A DNA stretch of 64,000 nucleotides from Pelotomaculum_C sp050950345 (GTDB lineage Bacteria > Bacillota > Desulfotomaculia > Desulfotomaculales > Pelotomaculaceae): assembly GCA_050950345.1 (NCBI GenBank), contig JBMNHK010000002.1, positions 620,001-684,000 of the forward strand. The letters run 5' to 3'. Shown piece by piece: positions 26,479-36,216 of this stretch; position 1 is the stretch's first letter, and every line of letters starts with the position of its first letter. Both the position numbers and the translations under genes were made by a program. Below the pieces are notes generated by a model that was not told the DNA's origin, searched no databases, and saw nothing but the letters and a program-made list of their open reading frames with translations.

Positions 26479-29400
26479 ATGATAATGAAGTTTAGGGCTC
26501 TAGCAGTGGCTGTAGCTATATGTTTCGGGTTTTTATTATGTTTACCTGGTATGGCTGCAGTCGATGCAACGGATGTGAACGGGCACTGGGCGCAGGTGCA
26601 AATTGAAAAATGGCTAACTGACGGGCTAATAAACGGTTATCCCGACGGGCAATTTAAGCCGGATCAAGAAATCACCAGGGCTGAATTTGTTGCGCTGGTT
26701 AACCGTGCCTTTGAAAAACAAAGTGAAAACGCTACAGGCGGCTTTTCCGATGTGAAACCAGCGGATTGGTTTTACGATGAAGTAGCATCCGCTAAGGCCG
26801 CTGGTTACATTTCCGGTTACCCGGATGGTACATTCAAGCCATACAACGCAATTACCCGCCAGGAAGCAGCGGCCGTGCTGACTAAACTCCTGGGACTGAG
26901 GCCTGAGACCGGGAGCGCCGTTGAACCTTTCAGCGATTACAATAGTATTGATCAATGGGCGTTACCAAGTGTTAATGCAGTTGCTGCCCATGGTATAATG
27001 CATGGATTTCCCGATAAATCCTTTGGTGCCCGAAAAAACATTACCAGGGCTGAGACGGTTGTTATCCTTGACAGGGCACTGGCCTATCAAGGTAATGAAT
27101 TTTTGGGTGTCAAGGGCACAGTCAAAATAAATAATCAGCCTGTAAAAGGGGCCACCGTCAGAATATTCGTCAAGGATTCCAGTGAGGTATTAAAAGATGC
27201 AGTCACTGGCGAAGATGGCGGTTTTTTATTTGAGGTGCCGGAGGGAGAGTATGAACTTACAGCAGTACAGGATAAGCATGTTGGTTATGCCGGAGTAACC
27301 GTGACAAAAGCCGGTGCTGCCGGAGACCAGGAAATATCATTAGCCGAAGGGGCCAGTGTGAGCGGCACGCTGCTGGATAATAGCGGCAACCGGCTAAAAA
27401 ATGTCCCGTTTGCCTTTACGGCCAACCCGAGTTTTGTTGGGAACACTGATAATAATGGTTCCTTTTCAATCGTGTTGCCTGTGCGGGGTAACGATGGACA
27501 GGTATTGTCATATACGGGTTTTGTCTTTTACAACGGCACCCGGGAGGTCTTCGCCGCCAACCGGCAGTTCAGCGGTGATACAAACCTGGGTCAGCTGCGC
27601 ACCAATATCCCCGGTAGTCCGCCCAGCAGCGGTGGCGGTGGCGGCGGGCCATCCGACACTACAGCGCCTTCGTGGGTAAGCGGCTATCCCAAAGCTGACG
27701 ACATAACCCATGATGGATTTAAACTTTTCATTAAGGCGAATGAAGACGGCAGAGCCTATTACGTGGTGCTGGCAGACGGCGCAACGGAACCCAGTGTAGC
27801 AGAGGTTAAAGGCGGTACAGGCAGCGGTGGTATAGCTGCCGTAACGAGCGGCCAGGAAGTATTACAGGCGGATACTGAAACAGGTGTCACCATCACCGGT
27901 TTAGCAGCAGGTATCGCATACGACATTTATGTGGTGGCTGAGGACGCTGCGCAAAACCTGCAGGCCAGCCCGGAGAAGGTGGAAGTAACAACCCTGGCAC
28001 CCGACACCACGCCGCCTACACTTCAAAGCGCTGCTGTTAATGGCAGTACCCTGGTACTGACTTTTACTGAAAAGCTTGATGCGTCATCACTACCGGCGGA
28101 CAGTGACTTCATCGTAAGTGTTCAGTCTGTGCGAGTTAATGTAAGTAACGTAAGTGTATCAAACAATCAAGTGACAATCACCCTGGCCGACCCAGTTAAA
28201 CCCGAGGACACCGTCACTGTAAGCTATAAGCCGGCGCCGGGGACGAACCCGCTCCGTGATGAGGCAGGAAATGGGGTCCTTGATTTCTCCGACTATCAAG
28301 TTACTAATAATACGGGTGTATTGGTAGCCCCGCCCCTGGATCTCACTGTGGCGACAACCATTTATGATTCTACGGCTTTCCTCTATACCGGTAGCAATGC
28401 CGTCCAAACCGGCGTGGAGCCGAAAACCATAGAGGAAAAGCGGGCAGCAGTAATCCGTGGCAATGTCTTGAGCCGTGACAACACGCCTTTGCCGGAAGTG
28501 CGTATTACCATATTAAATCATCCGGAATTCGGCAGCACCTTGAGCCGTTCGGACGGTTACTTTGATATGGCAGTAAACGGCGGCGGGTTGCTCACCGTAC
28601 GCTACGAAAAGGACGGTTATATCGCTGCCCAGCGCCAGATAAATGTGCCATGGCAGGACTTTGCCATACTGCCGGAAGTAGTGCTTATCCCTTATGACGA
28701 AAACAAAACAATAATTAACCTTACTGACGATGGCATGAAAGAAGCCAGGGGCAGCCAGGTTGCAGATGATGACGGCACACGGCAGGCTACGCTATTATTC
28801 CCGGCAGGTGTGACAGCACAATTGGAACTACCCGATGGTACAAGCCGGCCCATTGATAATCTGACTGTGCGGGCCACTGAATATACCATAGGCGATAACG
28901 GACCTCAAGCTATGCCTGCTATATTACCGGCTAACGTAGCTTATACCTATTGTGTTGAATACAGTGCTGACGAAGCAGTGGCTGCGGGAGCTAAAACAGT
29001 TAGGTTTAGTCAGCCGATCATACATTACGTGGAAAACTTCATTGGCTTCCCCGTAGGGGGCATTGTGCCCATGGGTTATTACGACTATGACCAGGCTGCC
29101 TGGATTCCGTCCGAAAACGGTCGTGTGATTAAAATACTGAGCATTACTGAGGGTATGGCTGACCTGGATATCGACGGCAGCGGCCTTGCAGCAGATGCTG
29201 ACGCCCTGGCAGCATTGGGGGTAACCGATGCTGAACGGCAGAAACTGGCTGGCTTGTACCTGGAGGGGCAGGAGCTGTGGCGGGTGCCGATTACCCACTT
29301 TACACCTTACGACTGCAACTGGCCATATGGTCCGCCTGTTGGTTCCAGACCACCCAACCTGCCACCACCAAGAATCAACAATGTTGATAACCCTTGTGTA

Positions 29401-32268
29401 GGCAGTGGCTCAATTATCGAATATCAAACACAGGTGTTGGGTGAGAAAGCCAAGGTATATGGTACACCTTTCAGCTTGAACTATAGGACAAGCCGGGTTG
29501 AGGGTTATGATAATTCCCGCACTTTGCAAATTCCGCTTAGCGGTGCATCTGTCCCGGACAGCCTTAAAAGGATAGACCTGGAAATTAGCATTGCCGGTCA
29601 TAATTATACTGAATCATTTTCCAATGAACCCAACCAAAGCTATAGTTTTACCTGGGGCGGCAAAGATGTCTACGGTCGGACTATCCAAGGAAGTGTCCCC
29701 ATTCGCGTGCGGGTAGGGTATGTTTATCCAGTTGTTTACCTGGAGCCAGTTGATTTTGGTAAAGCCTTCGGCGCTTTTGGGTTAGGAGAATTGCCTATAG
29801 TCCAGGGCCGTAGTGAGGTTACCTCATGGCAGGAGTGGAGTGATACGATTTCATTCTGGGAAACCTCTCCTATTGGTCTTGGGAGTTGGACCCTGGATGT
29901 GCATCATTCCTACGATCCAAACAGTCAGACCCTTTATTTCGGTGATGGTCGCAGCATAGTAACCAGTGGCTCTGTAGTCACCACTATTGCAGGTGATGGT
30001 CGAAAAGAAGGAAATGTTGGTGACTATGGGGACCATGGCCCGGCTACTCAGGCGTGGCTTAATAATCCTTCTAGCATTGCATTGGCTCCGGATGGCAGTC
30101 TGTACATTGCGGACTTTGATAATCATCTGATCAGAAAGGTGGGCCGGGACGGTATTATAACCACATTAGCGGGAACATGGCAGGGTTACTCCGGTGATGG
30201 CGGACCGGCAAGCGAAGCGCGGCTCTCTTATCCTAAAGACATTGCGCTGGGGCCGGATGGCAGCATCTATCTTACGAGTAACTTGTACCCTACCATCCGC
30301 AAGATAGATCCGGAGGGTATTATCACTACTGTGGCGGGTAATAGTCAAGAAAAGGGATATAGTGGTGATGGTGGCCCAGCTACCCAGGCACTGCTTAGTA
30401 AACCTAGTGGTATTGCCGTAGGCCCGGACGGCAGCCTTTATATTGCGGATTGGGATAACCACTCCATTCGCTGTGTCGGTCCTGACGGAATCATTAATAC
30501 CGTTGCGGGTACAGGCGTTGCCGGTTTCAGTGGTGATGGCGGCCCGGCCAGTAAGGCGCAGCTTAATTACCCTGCCGGTATTGCTGTAGGCCCGGATGGC
30601 AGTCTTTATATCGGGGATCACTGGAATCACCGTATCCGCCGGGTTGGTACTGATGGGATTATCACTACTATAGCGGGCACTGGATTCACTGGAAGCGGGG
30701 ATATCGATGAAGGCGGGTCAGCCCTTGAGGCGAGTTTTACTCCTGGAAAGCTTACAGTGACCCCAGATGGCAGCATATATTTTATCTTTGCCCAGCGTAT
30801 CCTTAAGGTGGGGCCGAACGGCACCATCAGCACCGTGGCAGGAGTTGGCGAAATTGGATACAGCGGAGACAATTGCCACCCCTCCGCGGCAAAGTTTAAT
30901 ACGTCCGGCGATGCTAATGTAGTCGTTGGCCCGGACGGTCTCATTTATTTTGCAGATAGCGGAAACGGACGTATCCGCCGGATAGGTAAAGCGTTCCCCG
31001 GTGTTCTGGAAGAGGATCTGGTTATACCTGCCGAAGATGGCAACACGCTTTTCATTTTTGATAGAACAGGCCGTCATAAGAGAACGATCAATGCTCTAAC
31101 CGGCAGTGATATTTATACCTTTGCTTATGATGACCAGAACCGTTTACTGGCAGTGAAGGATGCCTTTTCAAACGTTACCAGTGTCCATTGGGATGGCCAG
31201 GGGAACCCGACGGAGATAGTTGCTCCTGGTGGCCAGACAACCGGGCTGGCAGTAAACGAAGATGGTTACCTTTCCAGCATCATATGTCCGCTGTCTAAAG
31301 AAATCAACCTGGAATATACCGCTGACGGACTATTGACCGAATTCACTGATCACAAGGGTAACACTCACCTTTTTACCTATGATGAATTTGGGCGATTGGT
31401 CAAAGACGAGGATCCTGCAGGGGGGTATAGTGAGCTATCGCGTGAGGAAATAGAGAATGGCTATAAAGTCAGCGTTGAAACGGCCGGCGGGCGTGTTTCC
31501 ACATACAGTGTAGAATACCTTGGTAATGGCGACGTGCGCAGGGTTAATACCAACCCCAATGGCGCTAAAACAGAGATTTTGATAAAAAGCGACGGCAGGC
31601 GAGAGGTCACCTATCCCGATGGTATGGTAGCAACTGTGCTGGAGGAACCTGATCCGCGTATAGGAATCGGTACCCGGGCGCCAATCACCAAGGAATTTAC
31701 TATCACCAGTCCAAGTGGCCTAAAGTCAACTTTTACTCAGAATCGTACAGTGGAAATGGAAGACATCAATGACCTGTTAAGCGTAACTAAAATAATAGAT
31801 GAGGTAGACAACAACGGAAAGATTTATAACACCACATACGAGATTGACAGGGATAACAAAACGATAACGGTAACCATTACCACACCTGTGGGAAGGCAGA
31901 GCATCAGCACTTTAGACTGGTATGGCCGCATCATAGAAGAAAAAACGGAGGATCTGGAGCCGATCATCTACAGCTACAACGAGAAAGGACATTTGAAAGG
32001 TGTTGAGCAGGGCGATCAGAGCTTAACCTACACTTATGATCCTATGAACCGGCTTACAGAACTGATGGACGCTGCGGGAAATACGTTCCGGTACGAATAT
32101 AACGACGCCGACCTGCTGACCCGCATCACCATGCCCGGTGGTCAGGATTACACATTTTCCTACGATGCCAATGGCAATCTTGACGGCTATAACCATGCCG
32201 AATGGTGCAGAGCATCAACTGGGTTACACTGCAGTAGACCTGCCAGAAAGCTATACGCCGCCGGGTAA
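26479..32268 (+). CDS. Giant SLH/NHL/RHS-repeat cell-surface protein, main part (frameshifted)
   Basis: 1929 residues before a frameshift. Order: signal peptide (about 1-28), three SLH domains (about 30-205; GHWAQ..., DWFYDE..., QWALPS... each ending in ITR-E) for cell-wall anchoring, carboxypeptidase-regulatory/Cna-B-like repeats (about 210-370), a Gly-rich linker, a fibronectin-like and an SwmB/Ig-like domain (about 400-620), another CarbopepD_reg-like domain (about 660-740), a linker region, NHL beta-propeller repeats (about 1164-1505; PDGSLYIADFDNHLIRKV type), then YD/RHS repeats. Reading stops when one extra base near 32178-32182 throws it out of frame; the +1 frame continues the YD repeats. 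The joined product would be about 2533 residues. Confidence 0.88.
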   Translation: MIMKFRALAVAVAICFGFLLCLPGMAAVDATDVNGHWAQVQIEKWLTDGLINGYPDGQFKPDQEITRAEFVALVNRAFEKQSENATGGFSDVKPADWFYDEVASAKAAGYISGYPDGTFKPYNAITRQEAAAVLTKLLGLRPETGSAVEPFSDYNSIDQWALPSVNAVAAHGIMHGFPDKSFGARKNITRAETVVILDRALAYQGNEFLGVKGTVKINNQPVKGATVRIFVKDSSEVLKDAVTGEDGGFLFEVPEGEYELTAVQDKHVGYAGVTVTKAGAAGDQEISLAEGASVSGTLLDNSGNRLKNVPFAFTANPSFVGNTDNNGSFSIVLPVRGNDGQVLSYTGFVFYNGTREVFAANRQFSGDTNLGQLRTNIPGSPPSSGGGGGGPSDTTAPSWVSGYPKADDITHDGFKLFIKANEDGRAYYVVLADGATEPSVAEVKGGTGSGGIAAVTSGQEVLQADTETGVTITGLAAGIAYDIYVVAEDAAQNLQASPEKVEVTTLAPDTTPPTLQSAAVNGSTLVLTFTEKLDASSLPADSDFIVSVQSVRVNVSNVSVSNNQVTITLADPVKPEDTVTVSYKPAPGTNPLRDEAGNGVLDFSDYQVTNNTGVLVAPPLDLTVATTIYDSTAFLYTGSNAVQTGVEPKTIEEKRAAVIRGNVLSRDNTPLPEVRITILNHPEFGSTLSRSDGYFDMAVNGGGLLTVRYEKDGYIAAQRQINVPWQDFAILPEVVLIPYDENKTIINLTDDGMKEARGSQVADDDGTRQATLLFPAGVTAQLELPDGTSRPIDNLTVRATEYTIGDNGPQAMPAILPANVAYTYCVEYSADEAVAAGAKTVRFSQPIIHYVENFIGFPVGGIVPMGYYDYDQAAWIPSENGRVIKILSITEGMADLDIDGSGLAADADALAALGVTDAERQKLAGLYLEGQELWRVPITHFTPYDCNWPYGPPVGSRPPNLPPPRINNVDNPCVGSGSIIEYQTQVLGEKAKVYGTPFSLNYRTSRVEGYDNSRTLQIPLSGASVPDSLKRIDLEISIAGHNYTESFSNEPNQSYSFTWGGKDVYGRTIQGSVPIRVRVGYVYPVVYLEPVDFGKAFGAFGLGELPIVQGRSEVTSWQEWSDTISFWETSPIGLGSWTLDVHHSYDPNSQTLYFGDGRSIVTSGSVVTTIAGDGRKEGNVGDYGDHGPATQAWLNNPSSIALAPDGSLYIADFDNHLIRKVGRDGIITTLAGTWQGYSGDGGPASEARLSYPKDIALGPDGSIYLTSNLYPTIRKIDPEGIITTVAGNSQEKGYSGDGGPATQALLSKPSGIAVGPDGSLYIADWDNHSIRCVGPDGIINTVAGTGVAGFSGDGGPASKAQLNYPAGIAVGPDGSLYIGDHWNHRIRRVGTDGIITTIAGTGFTGSGDIDEGGSALEASFTPGKLTVTPDGSIYFIFAQRILKVGPNGTISTVAGVGEIGYSGDNCHPSAAKFNTSGDANVVVGPDGLIYFADSGNGRIRRIGKAFPGVLEEDLVIPAEDGNTLFIFDRTGRHKRTINALTGSDIYTFAYDDQNRLLAVKDAFSNVTSVHWDGQGNPTEIVAPGGQTTGLAVNEDGYLSSIICPLSKEINLEYTADGLLTEFTDHKGNTHLFTYDEFGRLVKDEDPAGGYSELSREEIENGYKVSVETAGGRVSTYSVEYLGNGDVRRVNTNPNGAKTEILIKSDGRREVTYPDGMVATVLEEPDPRIGIGTRAPITKEFTITSPSGLKSTFTQNRTVEMEDINDLLSVTKIIDEVDNNGKIYNTTYEIDRDNKTITVTITTPVGRQSISTLDWYGRIIEEKTEDLEPIIYSYNEKGHLKGVEQGDQSLTYTYDPMNRLTELMDAAGNTFRYEYNDADLLTRITMPGGQDYTFSYDANGNLDGYNHAEWCRASTGLHCSRPARKLYAAG

Positions 32269-34081
32269 CGCCGGTTATCAGAAAAGCTATAACAGTGATC
32301 GTGCGGTGACCCGGCTGACCCTGCCGGGAGGGCGAACCGTGGACTATGAATATGACAGCAGCGGCCGCGTCACCGGTATGGTTTACGACTTAGTGCAATC
32401 GACCTTTGGATACAACGACTTGACAGATCGGGTTGCCGGCATCGAACGCAAGCCTGACGGGATCAACTACAGTTTTGCATACGATGGTTCGCTGCCCACT
32501 CAAATGACCGTCAGCAGTGTAATAAGTGGCGAGTATAGTTACCGTTACGACTACGACAATGATTTCAAAATAATCGGATTTACCGCTGATGGGGAGCAGG
32601 TGCTCCTGGAATATGATTCAGACGGACTGCTGAAAAAATACGGAGACTTCACGATTGAGCATAAGGGTCCGTTGGGCGCGCCAAGCCAGATCAGCGATGG
32701 TCGTATGAGGCTCACTTATGAATACGACGACCTCGGCAGACCTGTGAAGCGTGCCAGTACTGTAAACGGCAATCAGGTTTACAGCCTGAATCTCACCTAT
32801 GACAACACCGGTATGATCCAGACAAAGAAAGAAACTGTAGACTTTGCTGTTTACGAGTACGAATACACTTATGACGCCAACAAGCAGTTGACAGAAGTCA
32901 GGCGCGGAGGCGCACTGGTTGAATCTTATACCTACGATGCCAACGGCAACCGGCTGACAGGTGGAGCTGAATACGACGACCAGGATCGCTTAAACAGGCT
33001 GGGTGATGTAGCGTACCAGTTTAATGAAGACGGTTTCCTGACCCGACGTGGTGATGATGTATTTGAATACACCGCCATGGGCGAGCTGTACAAGGCAACA
33101 CTGCAGAACGGTCTGGAAGTCACGTACACTTATGACGGCCTGGGCCGGCGGGTGGGCCGCTCGGTGGCAGATCCAACTGATGAGGCGCCGGTCAGCGAGT
33201 ATTACCTCTATGGCAATCCCGACTATCCCTTCCAGATCACGGCCATGCAGGATAATTCGGGGGCTGTCAGCCAGTATTATTACGACGAAAGCAGTTTCCT
33301 CTATGCTATCAAACAGGGGGATGACTGGTACTATGTAGCGACAGATCAGCAGGGTACTCCGCGTGTAGTCACTGATGCCGAGGGTCAGGTAGTAAAGGTC
33401 ATGGAGTATGACAGTTATGGGAACTTAACTTCAACTGATGATGGCAGTAAACCTGATTTTTACCTGCCCATCGGCTATGCCGGAGGAATAGCCGACCCGG
33501 ATAGCGGACTGGTGCGCTTCGGACTGCGGGACTACGACCCGGCAGCCGGGCGGTGGACGGCCCGCGATCCGATTCTCTTTAATGGCCAGCAGGGCAACCT
33601 GTACGTTTACGTTAACAATAACCCGGTCAACCTGCGCGATCCCTTTGGCCTGTTTTGCATCGGTGGAACTCTTTATGGCGGCATAGGTGGTGGCGGTCAG
33701 CTCTGTGTCACCGGTGAAGGAGTCTCTATATGCGCAGAGGTCGGATTCGGCGTAGGCGCAGGAGTAGAAGTATCTCCTTTCGGAGGCCTGGCCAGGACTG
33801 GTAGTACCGTTGGAGTCCAGGGCGGACTGAGCTATGCCGGTATAGGTCCCAGCGCGGGACTAACCCTTGATGATTGCGGCACCTTAAAATTTACAGGTGG
33901 AATAAATGCGGGGCCATTGTCCCAATCTGTTTCATATGACTTCACAGAAGGGCAATGGGGTCTTGACGACTTAACGGTAGGAGGGGACCCAGGCGATTTA
34001 ATGAAAGATGTGACCGAAGCATTTAATCCGAAGTTTGGGGCTTCCGTCAAATTATTTGGACAAAAGTGTCTGCGGTTATAG
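32138..34081 (+). CDS. RHS-repeat surface protein, C-terminal part with RHS core and tip
   Basis: Continuation of the preceding gene in the +1 frame; true overlap begins at about 32180 (LTAITMPNGAEHQLGYTAVDLPESY). Many YD repeats (YTYDANKQLTEVRRGG, YTYDGLGRRVGR) lead to the RHS-associated core (GLVRFGLRDYDPAAGRWTARDPI, YVYVNNNPVNLRDPFGL). After the DPFGL boundary there is a ~146-residue tip, Gly-rich with Cys (GGTLYGGIGGGGQLCVTGEGVSICAEVGFGVGAGVEV...). In polymorphic toxins this is the variable effector, but this one looks like a beta-rich, membrane- or structure-type domain rather than a known nuclease. No immunity gene follows. Confidence 0.82.
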   Translation: MVRITHFPTMPMAILTAITMPNGAEHQLGYTAVDLPESYTPPGNAGYQKSYNSDRAVTRLTLPGGRTVDYEYDSSGRVTGMVYDLVQSTFGYNDLTDRVAGIERKPDGINYSFAYDGSLPTQMTVSSVISGEYSYRYDYDNDFKIIGFTADGEQVLLEYDSDGLLKKYGDFTIEHKGPLGAPSQISDGRMRLTYEYDDLGRPVKRASTVNGNQVYSLNLTYDNTGMIQTKKETVDFAVYEYEYTYDANKQLTEVRRGGALVESYTYDANGNRLTGGAEYDDQDRLNRLGDVAYQFNEDGFLTRRGDDVFEYTAMGELYKATLQNGLEVTYTYDGLGRRVGRSVADPTDEAPVSEYYLYGNPDYPFQITAMQDNSGAVSQYYYDESSFLYAIKQGDDWYYVATDQQGTPRVVTDAEGQVVKVMEYDSYGNLTSTDDGSKPDFYLPIGYAGGIADPDSGLVRFGLRDYDPAAGRWTARDPILFNGQQGNLYVYVNNNPVNLRDPFGLFCIGGTLYGGIGGGGQLCVTGEGVSICAEVGFGVGAGVEVSPFGGLARTGSTVGVQGGLSYAGIGPSAGLTLDDCGTLKFTGGINAGPLSQSVSYDFTEGQWGLDDLTVGGDPGDLMKDVTEAFNPKFGASVKLFGQKCLRL

Positions 34082-34100
34082 TCAGGTTAGGCTGGTAATA

Positions 34101-34273
34101 GAGGGAGTGTTGCAAAACTACTTTTTCAAGTAGTGAGCGACGCTCCTTTCTTTTTATAAAATTAAAATCAGCCATTAAATCCGATAATAATTTAGTTATT
34201 GGAACGCGCATCTGTATTTTCTATAAAAAGGGCGGTTTACTCGAACTTTTTAGTTCGTTGTGCAACAGCCCCT
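34101..34273. mobile_element. MITE-like element with imperfect terminal inverted repeats
   Basis: About 170 bases, bounded by AGGGAGTGTTGCAAAAC (from 34102) and the inverted copy GTTGTGCAACAGCCCCT (ending 34273). Each end has a subterminal hairpin (ACTACTT-TTTC-AAGTAGT; CGAACT-TTTT-AGTTCG). No coding potential. The GGGG(C)TGTTGCA end sequence recalls IS1182-type ends. No clear target duplication. Confidence 0.5.
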
Positions 34274-34576
34274 TTCTTTTGAGAATGTTATTAAGGGTGA
34301 AAGTTTATTACTTCCAGCACTACATGAAATATATTCGTATAACTGTTGGCGGAGCCCATGAGCAAGGTCAGATACTAAAGAGAGCCATGGGCTTTGGGTA
34401 TATTAAAAAAGCTGAAGCCGTAATTAAGAAGCCAATTAAAGGGGTTAGTTTTCGCTTAATCCCATGTTTCATAAGGAATCACTTATCCTTATCCAAGATG
34501 GTATTCTCTTTTGTTTTCTCAAACAACGCCTTGACACTATTAAATAGATAATTTAGACTTGATCTTTTTCAGTTAC

Positions 34577-36129
34577 TAACTCAACTTTCTCACTTGAAAA
34601 ATAGCCATAAAGCCTTGATATAATTGGCTTAATTGCGATTTTATTTTAGTAGAAAACAACAAAAGACACCCTCGTCTTGGTAAAATAGAATTGACAAAAA
34701 ACCATTCCAACAAGACGAAAGGATGTCTTTATGAAATCTATTTTACCAGACCAATATGCAGTTGAAAAACAATTTAACTCTCGCGTGGATAATTTTTTTG
34801 CCAAGTATGAAATTAGCAAAAAATTACGCCGCTGCAACTTTCGAAAAACAAAGGGTTTTAGCTGTCTGGAAATTTTTAAGTTCATTTTTCTGCTTGTATT
34901 TAGTGGCAAGAACCTCTATCGTACATTGCAATCCGAAACTGACTCCGGCATGCCGCAGAAGGATACAATATATCGGTTTTTAAATTCATGTCGGTATAAT
35001 TGGCGAAAATTTTTACTTACCCTAAGTTCAACTATCATTAAAGAAACCATTGAGCCTTTGAAGCCTCACAGCTGGAAGAATGTCCTTATCCTTGATGACT
35101 CTCTCTACAGCCGCAACAGGAGCAAAGCCGTTGAATTGCTGGCCAGGGTGCGGGATCATGTTGAACACAAGTATGTCCTTGGTTTTAGGATGCTTACACT
35201 AGGTTGGTCAGACGGCAATACTTTTCTACCGGTCGCCTTTTCCCTGCTCAGTTCCGAAAATGAACATAACCGGCTGTGTGGAATTAACCAAAGGCTTGAT
35301 AAGCGTACCACTGGCTACAAAAGAAGGATGGAAAGTATCAAAAAGTCTACCGAAGTAATGTTTGACCTCTTACGTCAAGCTCAGGAACATGGTATCAAGG
35401 CAAGGTATCTTCTTTTTGACAGTTGGTTCGCCTTTCCGGCCATTATCTGTAAGGTTCGTGAGCACCGTCTCCATGTGATATGCATGCTTAAATCAATGAA
35501 AAAGGTTCTGTACACTTATAAAGGGGAAAAGATGAATCTTGATACCCTTTACAAGGAACTCCTCAAAAAACCTGGCAGGGCTAAGATATTAGCAAATGCC
35601 TTTGTTGTTATCGGCAATGATTCTAATGGTAATCCCGTACCGGCCCGGATCTTATTTGTACGGGACCCGAACAGGTCAAAAAAATGGTTGGCATTGCTTA
35701 CAACTGATTTAGAGTTAACCGATGAAGAAATCATCCAAATCTACGGTAAACGCTGGAACATCGAAGTGTTTTTTAAAACCACCAAATCATTTTTGAAACT
35801 TGCCAAGGAGTTCCAGGGGAGATCTTATGATTCAATGGTGGCCCATACCACAATCGTGTTCTGCCGCTACATCATGCTCGCCCTAGAAAACCGGGAATCA
35901 AAGGACCCGCGGACACTCGGCAACCTATTTTATCTTTGCTGTGATGAGCTAAAAGATATTAGTTTTACAGAGGCATTTCAACTGATACTGACAATATTTA
36001 AAAACACCTTGAGGAAGTATCTTACAATAACAGATCGTGCTTTACAGGATTTAATTCAAGAGTTCATTTCCTGTCTGCCCGCATTTTTAAAGGATCGGCT
36101 TCAACTTTCGTCCTGCGAAAGTTGAGTTA
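34577..36129 (+). mobile_element. IS4-family insertion sequence (complete-looking)
   Basis: Perfect 13-base terminal inverted repeats TAACTCAACTTTC (34577-34589) and GAAAGTTGAGTTA (36117-36129) enclose one transposase gene; the right repeat overlaps the end of the coding sequence. Within the left end, an imperfect repeat of the start region (CTCGTCTTGGTAAAATAGA ... inverted near 34735) is also seen. No obvious direct repeat at the borders. A degenerate, inverted relative lies just downstream (36217-36790). Confidence 0.75.
34731..36125 (+). CDS. IS4-family DDE transposase
   Basis: 464 residues, ATG after GAAAGGATG. DDE residues: Asp in NVLILDDSLYSRNRSK, Asp in RYLLFDSWFAFP, Glu in the exact Y(2)R(3)E(6)K signature YGKRWNIEVFFKTTK that defines the IS4 family. 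The N-terminal third is a helix-rich DNA-binding region. The frame is full-length with no internal break, so the element may still be active. GC and codon use are lower in GC than the catabolic genes. Confidence 0.93.
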   Translation: MKSILPDQYAVEKQFNSRVDNFFAKYEISKKLRRCNFRKTKGFSCLEIFKFIFLLVFSGKNLYRTLQSETDSGMPQKDTIYRFLNSCRYNWRKFLLTLSSTIIKETIEPLKPHSWKNVLILDDSLYSRNRSKAVELLARVRDHVEHKYVLGFRMLTLGWSDGNTFLPVAFSLLSSENEHNRLCGINQRLDKRTTGYKRRMESIKKSTEVMFDLLRQAQEHGIKARYLLFDSWFAFPAIICKVREHRLHVICMLKSMKKVLYTYKGEKMNLDTLYKELLKKPGRAKILANAFVVIGNDSNGNPVPARILFVRDPNRSKKWLALLTTDLELTDEEIIQIYGKRWNIEVFFKTTKSFLKLAKEFQGRSYDSMVAHTTIVFCRYIMLALENRESKDPRTLGNLFYLCCDELKDISFTEAFQLILTIFKNTLRKYLTITDRALQDLIQEFISCLPAFLKDRLQLSSCES

Positions 36130-36216
36130 CTAATATAAAATTACAATAGTTATAAAAAGATCTATTTGAAGGCAGTATTAGGAAGTGCACTTTAAAGAAA
36201 GAATATTTTAATTAAT

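Noticed and set aside
33640..34081. Calling the RHS tip a toxin
   Set aside because: No nuclease, deaminase or other toxin motif is recognisable and no immunity gene follows.
34258..34551. 97-residue open frame after the RHS gene
   Set aside because: It starts inside the MITE-like right end, has no ribosome site and no recognisable protein pattern; likely chance.
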